Source: BJHL01 sp035299305 (GTDB lineage: Bacteria > Planctomycetota > Phycisphaerae > Phycisphaerales > UBA1924). Taken from it: DNA of 64,000 nucleotides. Position 1 is the first letter of the stretch, and each line of letters opens with the position of its first letter. The translations under genes were made by a program, and so were the position numbers. The stretch covers positions 1 to 64,000 of the forward strand of contig DATGWV010000237.1 of NCBI GenBank assembly GCA_035299305.1, in the 5' to 3' direction. Below the pieces are notes generated by a model, which did no database searches, was not told the DNA's origin, and saw only the letters and a program-made list of their open reading frames with translations. Of this stretch, positions 16,601 through 22,333 are shown piece after piece.

Positions 16601-16821
16601 CGGTGCCCAACAACTGTCCGCTGCCGGGCTGCGATGACATCGATTTCAACAACAACGATGTCTTCCCGGAGGATCAGGACATCGTCGATTTCTTCAACGT
16701 GCTCGCGGGCGCGAGCTGCGCGGCGTGCAACGACATCGATTTCAACAACAACGGCGTCTTCCCGGAAGATCAGGATGTGGTGGACTTCCTGAACGTGCTG
16801 GCTGGCGGGCAGTGTCCGTGA
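13687..16821 (+). CDS. Secreted GH57-type glycoside hydrolase with starch-binding domain and two GC-type dockerins
   Basis: The 1044-residue product has a signal peptide (cleavage after GSALA). Residues ~25-500 look like glycoside hydrolase family 57: YLWHMEQPIYWPDQ at the N terminus, VVQFGFHHPLMP, FPSEMAFS with the likely nucleophile Glu204, and MLAHDGDNAW with the likely acid/base Asp348. A Gly-rich linker leads to a CBM25/53-like starch-binding domain (VCLHWGINNWTNV ... FAFNNCANTWDSNGGADWRY). A further beta domain and two dockerin repeats complete it. AGGAG lies six bases before ATG 13687. It is expected to degrade alpha-glucans outside the cell. Family 57 assignment is from motifs only; the exact substrate is uncertain. 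Confidence 0.8.
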   Translation: MSRSALCLIAPLALLACAGSALAQQKVHYTYLWHMEQPIYWPDQQVGGADRYELVWQSIQRKDAGAFNPTNNLREIFSLPDRVAGYQYRMIDAVDDIDWTNEGGAQISFSGGLIENLNSLGAANQLGYNSTWWQRIRDGRAWRTNPAAGTQVPRVDVVQFGFHHPLMPLVDATTLRKELQLYKRMYNDAWGTNAPQSRGLFPSEMAFSTKMIEVLDAEGIDWVIVSSEKISRACADFPVIFGSGGINTDAPNKADQVNPAAGTYFRKSISRGCSPAEAVPFATTPRRARYVNPNTGAISQVIVVPAMQALSWDDGYAPIGLGGFDTIQSMAPNGLAANRPQLVMLAHDGDNAWGGGYSYYREATPNLASSANGAQYVPTVVEKYLADHPVPANDFVHVEDGAWVNADGDFGAPQFINWNWPLLNASGAIDVENGWHVDARNWAVITAANNRVATAEQIVTRAGGPQAGGLDIGRILYPSAATTSAERAWHFFLGSLNSGYMYYGTAEDFEVKPTIACNEAVQHADAVITGNATLDTTGPTVWYPQRHPWNPGSVNFGPQYGYQQRAANLNGAGDFYVWTFAYDVAGITSTTLKYRVDADGQRSLSNTENETYAGGPGVGAWQSVPMTRRVFPATNVYNDPSINFFEMPQYIADQYWAKIEGQRSKLIDYYIESVDARGNVTKSAIQHVWVGDGVGSGGGGGNTVTIAPTQPVAGQQVTITYNPSGRPLAGSGSVCLHWGINNWTNVVSGVPLTQNGANWTVTITVPQSATSLEFAFNNCANTWDSNGGADWRYTVTGGQPVQQWTIDGTRDAASTLVASNGGVNLWAGLRGDMLYVATNPAGGGNDRFVYVSRDPAGALRAANWAKAGQIANWDAFLANESTNNFNGWFDQGATSQTQQASASVLEGVINVRNELGLAAGEPLPEFVRVAVGTFATADGGALVTTQQVPAAVVSNGNIEANEYVLVRLCAIAVPNNCPLPGCDDIDFNNNDVFPEDQDIVDFFNVLAGASCAACNDIDFNNNGVFPEDQDVVDFLNVLAGGQCP

Positions 16822-16915
16822 TAGAGGGCCCAATCCGAGGCACTTGCGGCACCTTGTACAATGGCGCAGCGGCCGCACAGGGGGCGGAGGTGGTCTCGTG
16901 ATTGTGAGGGTTCCC

Positions 16916-18091
16916 ATGCGTGGAGTGCTGCAGTTCGTTCTTTTTGTCGCGTTGACTGTTCTGCCCGGCGCTGCGTTCGCGCAGGCCACGACGTTCACGT
17001 ATCAAGGCCAGCTCAAACTCGACGGCCAACTGGTGAACGGCGAAGTTGATCTGCGATTTCGGATGTATGACCTCGCGCTCGAAGGTGTGCAGCTGGGATC
17101 GCAAATGTGCTTCAACGACATCACGGTGAGTGACGGGCGCTTCACCGTTGCACTTGACTTTGGCGACAACTTCAACGGCGCGACACGCTATCTCGAGATC
17201 GATACGCGCGACGCGGCGGTGGGGAATTGCACGACATCCGCCGGGTTCACGACGTTGGGGCCGCGGCAGGCGATCACGGCTGCGCCATTTGCGAGCTACG
17301 CGGCGAAGGCCGGGGATGCGCAGTTGTTCGGCGGATTTGATCCGCTGTCGTATCGCAACGCGAGCAATCTGGTGACGGGCATTCTGCCGGCGTCTCTGCT
17401 TCCCAGCGTCGCGGCGCGAACCAACGCGAGCAACACGTTTACGCAGCCCAACACGTTCACGGGCGGCGTCACGATCAACAGTTTTGTCGGCATCAATCGC
17501 TCGTCGCCGGTCAGCGGCGCGGATGTGCTTCATCTGGGCAACGCGGCGGGCCAGACGGGGTATGTGGGCATGTATATCTCGACGGATGCGCCGGGTGGCA
17601 TTCCGTTTTATGGGTATGCATTCAGCGGAGCGGCCGCGTGGACGGAGTATGACTCGTCGCTGACATGGGGCGTCAACAACTTCGGTCGGCGCCTCAGCGT
17701 GCTGAGCAATGGACGCGTCGGTATCGGGACACCATCGCCCAGCACGCTGCTGGATGTGCGAGGCGACATCGCGATGGGCACGAACGGCTCGCTGTTCGCG
17801 CTCGCGGGAACGGAGAAGACGCTGTCGCTGCGCGGGCGCATCCTGCAGAATGGCGGCGTGTTCTTTGGCAGCGGTTTCACATGCGCGCGTATCGGCACGG
17901 GCTTCTATCGCATCACATTCAACACAGCGTTCGCGAGCGCGCCCACGGTGACGGCGAACGCGGTCGGCGTGTCGGCGCGCATAGTGTCGATCGGCGGCAC
18001 GAGCACGACCACGGCGGATATTTACGTGTTCAACGCGAGCGGTGCGGCGACTGACGCGGATGTGATGGTGCACATCTCCGGGCCGCGATGA
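16916..18091 (+). CDS. Secreted tail-fibre-like protein
   Basis: The 391-residue product has a signal peptide (MRGVLQFVLFVALTVLPGAAFA). It then has a TFTYQGQLKLDGQLVNGEVDLRFRMYD-type domain that often opens planctomycete exported proteins with tail-fibre repeats. The region around residue 260-280 carries the VGIGTPSPSTLLDVRGDI repeat, the pattern found in trimeric phage-tail-like fibres, and the C terminus is Ser/Thr/Ala-rich. GAGGG lies five bases before ATG 16916. Its 3' end is only nine bases from that of the convergent DinB gene. It is probably a surface fibre or adhesin; no enzymatic motif is visible. Confidence 0.6.
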   Translation: MRGVLQFVLFVALTVLPGAAFAQATTFTYQGQLKLDGQLVNGEVDLRFRMYDLALEGVQLGSQMCFNDITVSDGRFTVALDFGDNFNGATRYLEIDTRDAAVGNCTTSAGFTTLGPRQAITAAPFASYAAKAGDAQLFGGFDPLSYRNASNLVTGILPASLLPSVAARTNASNTFTQPNTFTGGVTINSFVGINRSSPVSGADVLHLGNAAGQTGYVGMYISTDAPGGIPFYGYAFSGAAAWTEYDSSLTWGVNNFGRRLSVLSNGRVGIGTPSPSTLLDVRGDIAMGTNGSLFALAGTEKTLSLRGRILQNGGVFFGSGFTCARIGTGFYRITFNTAFASAPTVTANAVGVSARIVSIGGTSTTTADIYVFNASGAATDADVMVHISGPR

Positions 18092-18100
18092 TGCGTCGCG

Positions 18101-18697
18101 TCATGCGTTGGCTTTGCGAGCCGCGCCGGTTGCGTCCATGGTGGTGACAGGCGCTTTGTAGATGCCCAGGTATTCGCGCCATGGGCCCACTACGGGTTGA
18201 TATCGCGCGGCGAGGCCTCGGCAGATTTGCGCGGTGTGGTTGATGTCGTGAACGACCCATGTAGCGAGTAGGTTCTGGAGTGTGACGCGGCCCAGCGCGG
18301 GGTGTGTGCCGGTGCGCGTGAGGTCGGCATCGGTGAGGTGCATGGCGCGCACAGCGGTTACGTTGGTGCTTCGCAACTGCGCGAAGGTGGCGAGCAGGTC
18401 GTGCATGGTCTGGCCTGCGCTGGCTTCAAACTGTGCGTAACGGTCGTAGGGGGCGAAGGGCGTGGACTCGCCGAGTTGCATGATGATGCGCACGCGCGGC
18501 AGCCAGTCGGTGCGTTCGCCGGTGATCAGGTGGCCCACGACATCGAAGGGCGAGAAGGTGTCAGGGGCGTAGTTGGTGTGGTGCCACGCGGGGGGCAGGT
18601 GGTCGAGCAGGGCCGAGAGCACGGCCGGCGTGCGTTCGAGCATGGCGAGGGCTTCGGCGAGTGAAAACACGGGCGAATCGGCCTGCGGCGAGTGCAT
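18101..18697 (-). CDS. DinB-like (YfiT/DinB_2) protein
   Basis: A 198-residue DinB-superfamily protein: DVVGHLITGERTDWLPRV supplies the first metal-type His on helix 2, and NLLATWVVHDINHTAQICR supplies the H-D-x-x-H pair on the last helices. Such proteins usually bind a divalent metal; some are thiol transferases. A TACACT hexamer lies five bases before the ATG and fixes the start. Its 3' end abuts the tail-fibre gene (nine bases). Function within the family is unknown. Confidence 0.8.
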   Translation of the reverse strand: MHSPQADSPVFSLAEALAMLERTPAVLSALLDHLPPAWHHTNYAPDTFSPFDVVGHLITGERTDWLPRVRIIMQLGESTPFAPYDRYAQFEASAGQTMHDLLATFAQLRSTNVTAVRAMHLTDADLTRTGTHPALGRVTLQNLLATWVVHDINHTAQICRGLAARYQPVVGPWREYLGIYKAPVTTMDATGAARKANA

Positions 18698-18702
18698 GGA
18701 GG

Positions 18703-18708
18703 AGTGTA
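18703..18708 (-). promoter_or_regulatory. Leaderless-type -10 (TACACT)
   Basis: On the minus strand TACACT is followed by five bases and then the ATG at 18697. No Shine-Dalgarno is separable from this arrangement. Confidence 0.55.
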
Positions 18709-18753
18709 CTGGGAGTGGGGGAAGCGGCGGTGTCCATTGCGTCGCGAAACGCC

Positions 18754-18759
18754 TATGCT
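18754..18759 (+). promoter_or_regulatory. -10 box of the SRP RNA gene (TATGCT)
   Basis: TATGCT ends six bases before the first base of the closing stem of the SRP RNA, the normal distance from a -10 to a transcription start. A -35 was not recognised with confidence. Confidence 0.5.
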
Positions 18760-18765
18760 CCCCTC

Positions 18766-18898
18766 CCCGTCGCAGAGGTTGACGGCCGGGCCCGGTGCAC
18801 GGGCTGTGCCATGAACCTGGTCAGGGCTTGACCGCAGCAGCCATAAGTGGTCGCGGTCCGGTGCCGTCGGTGTCCTGGCCGTCAACCACTGCGACGGG
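18766..18898 (+). ncRNA. ffs: Signal recognition particle RNA (small bacterial 4.5S type)
   Basis: This RNA of about 133 nt folds end to end. CCCGTCGCAG + GGTTGACGGCC at 18766-18787 pairs with GGCCGTCAACC + CTGCGACGGG at 18877-18898, each side with one unpaired A. The apex carries the conserved domain IV elements CTGGTCAGG and GCAGCAGCC on either side of a short loop, where Ffh binds. A U-rich stretch (CTTTTCATTTTT) directly follows and should terminate it. It acts with Ffh and FtsY in co-translational membrane targeting, which suits a neighbourhood rich in exported proteins. Ends are deduced from the stem and may be off by a few bases. Confidence 0.88.
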
Positions 18899-18927
18899 CT
18901 TTTCATTTTTGCGAAGTGCGATGCGGG

Positions 18928-19935
18928 TCACTCGATGCGCGGATCGACCCAGCGATAGAGCACGTCGACGATGAGGTTGAAGATGACCAGCATCGTGCTG
19001 AAGACGAGCACCACGCCCAGGATGAGAAACAGGTCTTTGTTCTGTACGGCGTTCACGAAGTGCTGGCCCATGCCGGGCACGCTGAAGACGACTTCGACCA
19101 CGAAGCTGCCGGTCATGGCGAGGGCCGTGGCGGGCCCCAAGTAACTGAGCACAGGCAGGAACGCGTTTTTCAGCGCGTGCTTGAGATAGATGCCGGCGGG
19201 GCCCACGCCTTTAGCGCGGGCGGTGCGGATGAAGTCGCTGGAGAGATGTTCGAGCATGCCCATGCGCGTGAGGCGCGCGATGTACGCGGCGAAGGGCAGG
19301 CTGAGCGTGATGGCGGGGAGGACGAGACTGCCCGGCGGGTTCCAGTTGCCCACGCTGAACCACTTGAGCCAGAGCGAGAAGACCGTGAGGAGAATCGTGC
19401 CGACGACGAAGCTGGGCAGGCTGATGCCCACCAGCGCGACGGCGAGTGTGGCGAAGTCGGCGATGCTATTGGGCTTCGCGGCACCGATGATGCCAGCGGC
19501 GAGGCCTATGACCAGCGCGATGATGATCGCCGCACCGCCCAGGACCATGGAGACGGGCAGGCTGCTGGTGATGATGTCGTTGACGCGCTGATCGCGATAT
19601 TGCAGGCTGGGGCCGAAGTCGAAGACGCGGCGAATGGGCGGGGCCTGACCTGCCGCTTCGGCGGCGGCGCGTTCGCGGGCGAGGTCGCCTCGTATGGCGT
19701 CGCGGGCGTATTGCACGCCCGTCACGCTGGCGAGATAGCTGGTGTAGAACGCGGGAAAGCTATCGAGGTTGTACTGCGACTTCATCGCCGCTTCAACCTC
19801 AGGCGGCGGCCTGCGGCCTTCGGGGTTCTCCAGCGGATTGCCAGGAATGGCCCACGCGAGCGTGAGCGCGATGCTGTAAATGCACAGCAAGATGATGGGC
19901 AGTTGCAGCAGTCGTCGCGCGACGAGCGTGAGCAT
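18928..19935 (-). CDS. Peptide ABC transporter permease (OppB/DppB family)
   Basis: The 335-residue inner-membrane protein opens with the OppB-type first helix (LTLVARRLLQLPIILLCIYSIALTL) and the characteristic PGNP loop. Five further membrane segments follow, with the EAA cytoplasmic loop DFIRTARAKGVGPAGIYLKHAL that docks to the ATPase and the VFSVPGMGQHFVNAV block near the end. It carries peptides or other small solutes across the inner membrane with an OppC partner, not visible next to it. The ATG is preceded, five bases away, by TACCAT. A ~60-residue periplasmic loop after helix 1 is longer than in E. coli OppB. Confidence 0.9.
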   Translation of the reverse strand: MLTLVARRLLQLPIILLCIYSIALTLAWAIPGNPLENPEGRRPPPEVEAAMKSQYNLDSFPAFYTSYLASVTGVQYARDAIRGDLARERAAAEAAGQAPPIRRVFDFGPSLQYRDQRVNDIITSSLPVSMVLGGAAIIIALVIGLAAGIIGAAKPNSIADFATLAVALVGISLPSFVVGTILLTVFSLWLKWFSVGNWNPPGSLVLPAITLSLPFAAYIARLTRMGMLEHLSSDFIRTARAKGVGPAGIYLKHALKNAFLPVLSYLGPATALAMTGSFVVEVVFSVPGMGQHFVNAVQNKDLFLILGVVLVFSTMLVIFNLIVDVLYRWVDPRIE

Positions 19936-19940
19936 GGGAG

Positions 19941-19946
19941 ATGGTA
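19941..19946 (-). promoter_or_regulatory. Leaderless-type -10 (TACCAT)
   Basis: TACCAT on the minus strand is separated by five bases (CTCCC) from the ATG at 19935. Confidence 0.55.
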
Positions 19947-19984
19947 CACCGTGCGCGAGTGAAACCCGTCAGCATCGCAAGTGG

Positions 19985-20527
19985 TTAGTACTCGGTGCCT
20001 TCCACGGTCATTCCTGTCAGCGTCGCTTCGAAGGCGCGTTTGCCGGTGGGGCCGCCAATGAGGCCCAAGACGTCGGTGACGAAGCGTTTGCGTTGGCGCT
20101 TCACGCCGTTGTTGATGATGAAGAGGTCGGTGCCGGGCATCACGGCGTTGCGGAAGGTGCAGTTTTCGATCCGCAGGAAGAGGCAGATGCGAGAGTCGCC
20201 CGTGTTGGCGAGGAAGGCGTAGGCGGCGAGCTGCGCGGCGGTCTCGACCATCAGGACGCCGGGGAATGTGGGCTTGCCGGGGAAGTGGCCGGCGCACCAG
20301 AATTCATCGTCGCGGACGCGCTTGAGGCCCACGCACTGCATCCAGTCAGTGCTGTGCCAGACGATGCCGTCGAGGAGGCTCATGAGGCCGCGGTGGGGGA
20401 TGAGCTTCTCGATGTCGCTCTTGGAGATGGCGATGCGCGAGAAATCGATGGGGGCGAGGTCGAACGGAAGGACGCCGGATTGACCGGTGCCTGCGTCGCC
20501 AGCCGAGGGTGATGTGATCTGTTCCAT
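19985..20527 (-). CDS. FabZ/FabA-like beta-hydroxyacyl-ACP dehydratase
   Basis: A 180-residue hotdog-fold protein. After a Ser/Gly-rich N-terminal stretch it has IEKLIPHRGLMSLLDGIV and the active-site segment GHFPGKPTFPGVLMVETAAQ. This contains the catalytic His of HFPG and the Glu of MVE used by FabZ enzymes to dehydrate 3-hydroxyacyl-ACP in fatty-acid elongation. The start ATG at 20527 avoids 31 basic N-terminal residues that would come from 20620. Shine-Dalgarno is weak. No other fatty-acid genes are adjacent, so it may be a paralogue for special lipids rather than the main FabZ. Confidence 0.85.
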   Translation of the reverse strand: MEQITSPSAGDAGTGQSGVLPFDLAPIDFSRIAISKSDIEKLIPHRGLMSLLDGIVWHSTDWMQCVGLKRVRDDEFWCAGHFPGKPTFPGVLMVETAAQLAAYAFLANTGDSRICLFLRIENCTFRNAVMPGTDLFIINNGVKRQRKRFVTDVLGLIGGPTGKRAFEATLTGMTVEGTEY

Positions 20528-20707
20528 GACACTGCCCACAGAAAGTGTTAACCGCGTGCGCCACGCCAGCAAGCCCCTTCGCCTGGCGGCGACACATCCA
20601 ACGAACAAGAGCCTAGCCACGTCAATTGATGCCGGCTGGAGGCTCGTGTGCAGGCAGTTTACCAGAAAAAGCGGGCGCAGCGGTCAGGCTGCACCTGCCG
20701 GGAAACG

Positions 20708-20887
20708 TCATTCGGCCTTTTCTTCGCGGGCTTCGAGCACCTTCTCGCGGATGGCCTGGGCCTGCGCCTTGATGTCCTGCATGGACTTGCGGACGCGGGT
20801 GCCGGCGGTTTTGTTGCCGCCCTTCCATTTCAGCCAGTCGTCTTTGGACTGAGCCACGAGTTGTTCCAATTGTGTGAATTCATCCAT
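20708..20887 (-). CDS. Histone H1/Hc1-like small protein
   Basis: This 59-residue, helix-rich, charged protein has the core DWLKWKGGNKTAGTRVRKSM followed by a Lys/Glu-rich coiled helix. It resembles the N-terminal Hc1/histone-H1-like proteins common in planctomycetes and chlamydiae, where the GNKxAGTRxRK motif is typical. It presumably binds DNA or nucleoid components; DNA binding is inferred, not shown. The start at 20887 has a strong GGGAGG eight bases upstream; an earlier ATG at 20941 would add an Arg/Ala-rich stretch without support. It appears monocistronic. Confidence 0.75.
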   Translation of the reverse strand: MDEFTQLEQLVAQSKDDWLKWKGGNKTAGTRVRKSMQDIKAQAQAIREKVLEAREEKAE

Positions 20888-21136
20888 GTCGCAAGCCTCC
20901 CTTGAGCACGCGGCCCTGGCACTCCGCCGGGAACCGCGCATCGCGATGATACCCCAACATACGCCCGTGGTCCCCCGTCTGGACCTGTTGGGAGCGTGTG
21001 TGTGAGGTTATTAGAGGGTGATTCCCGGCGAAAGGGGTCGAATCAACCAGTTTAGGGGGATTGGGTTGGAACAGTTACAGGTACTTGCCGCGTGTTGACG
21101 GGCCCGTTCGCGTCGACATCGCGTTGGCAGCCGGGA

Positions 21137-22174
21137 TCAGTGCACAACCATCGGCAGCAGCTTCTCGACGTGCAGCAGCGCCGAGTGCAGGTACTTTTGG
21201 TTGCCGCCTTCGCTGCCGATGAGGGCGGGGGCGCAGGCGGCCATGAGGATGCGGCGGAGGTTGGCGAGTTCGTTGTAGTCGCCTGCGGTCGCGAGGCCGG
21301 CTTCGCGGCGGAGGCGGGCGAAGATGCTCACGGGTTTGGCGTGCTGGATCCAGTCTTCGTGGCCCCAGTACTGCCGCTCGAGGTAGAGGGCGTCTTCGAT
21401 CCAGTGGCCCGGATGCACGAGGGCGAGATCGATGAGAACGCAGGGTCCGTCGCCCGGCTCGGCGAGTGTGCAGCCCGGAGCGATGCGGCGAAGGGCGTTG
21501 GCGATGTGAAGATCGCCATGACACCATGTGTCGTATGTACGGGCTTCCCAACGAGCTTTGAGGCTGGGCAAGTGCTTGATGACGTGGCGGATGGCCTCGT
21601 TCCACTTTTGGAACTCAGGAATGGCGTGCTCGTGGCTGAGGCGGCGTGCGCGATCGAGCAGCATGAGCCAGTCGGGACTTTTGTGCGTGCCGGTGACGGG
21701 CGAGCAGCGCGCGGCGTGCATGTGGAAGTGCAGCAGCCGGCGCATGAGTTCGGTCACGAGTTGTTCGCTCATGTGGCGCGGCAGATGATCGCCCGCGAGG
21801 CGCTCGGTGACGATCCACGCGAAGTCGTAGCCGCCAAGTTGTGTGCCGTGCGCGAGGACGCGAGGTGTGCAGCGATCATGCGCGGCGTCATAGGCGTCGC
21901 GATCATCGCACATGGTGCATGGCGTGACGCAACCCAGTCGCGTGGTCCAGTCGTACTCGACGGGGCCGATGGGGAACTTGACGAGGACGGGGACGTTGGT
22001 GTTGCCAACGCGAAACGTGGAGAAGCCGGTGCTTGCGCCGCCACGCTGCCAGGCGGCGTGAAACCACTCGACGGGACCCAGGCGACCTTCGCAGACTTCG
22101 TGCAACACGGGTTCGAGCGCGCCGGCAAGGCCGGAAAACGAAGCGCCATCGTGTGCGGCATCCGCGTGGGGCAT
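21137..22174 (-). CDS. APH/choline-kinase-fold phosphotransferase
   Basis: The 345-residue protein has the aminoglycoside-phosphotransferase signature WCHGDLHIANAL, whose Asp and Asn are the catalytic base and metal ligand, followed by LIDLALVHPGHWIEDALYLE in place of the DFG region. VPVLVKFPIG may hold the ATP-anchoring Lys. The family phosphorylates small hydroxyl substrates such as aminoglycosides, choline, fructosamine or homoserine; the substrate here is unknown. I chose ATG 22174 rather than 22189 because a TACGCT hexamer covers 22181-22186, which would place 22189 upstream of the likely transcription start. It need not be a resistance gene. Confidence 0.72.
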   Translation of the reverse strand: MPHADAAHDGASFSGLAGALEPVLHEVCEGRLGPVEWFHAAWQRGGASTGFSTFRVGNTNVPVLVKFPIGPVEYDWTTRLGCVTPCTMCDDRDAYDAAHDRCTPRVLAHGTQLGGYDFAWIVTERLAGDHLPRHMSEQLVTELMRRLLHFHMHAARCSPVTGTHKSPDWLMLLDRARRLSHEHAIPEFQKWNEAIRHVIKHLPSLKARWEARTYDTWCHGDLHIANALRRIAPGCTLAEPGDGPCVLIDLALVHPGHWIEDALYLERQYWGHEDWIQHAKPVSIFARLRREAGLATAGDYNELANLRRILMAACAPALIGSEGGNQKYLHSALLHVEKLLPMVVH

Positions 22175-22180
22175 TGCAAA

Positions 22181-22186
22181 AGCGTA
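22181..22186 (-). promoter_or_regulatory. Leaderless-type -10 (TACGCT)
   Basis: TACGCT on the minus strand lies six bases before ATG 22174 and decides between two nearby in-frame starts. Confidence 0.5.
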
Positions 22187-22333
22187 CACCGGATTTGTGA
22201 AGCCGGGCGGGTGAGCGGGCTGCGTGAAATCTGATTCACCACGGAGGCGCAGAGGAGAGACGAGCGGACGCGGTGTGATGAAACGAGGGCCTTGCCGCGC
22301 GTTACTTCGTGCCTTCGTGCCTTCTTGCCTCTC

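Noticed and set aside
13642..16998. 1118-codon open frame on the minus strand opposite the GH57-like gene
   Set aside because: Arg/His-rich, low in aromatic residues; a mirror of high-GC codon bias in the real plus-strand gene, which has a signal peptide and domains.
18847..19962. 371-codon plus-strand frame opposite the OppB-like permease
   Set aside because: Starts inside SRP RNA and runs antisense to the permease; charged shadow-like composition.
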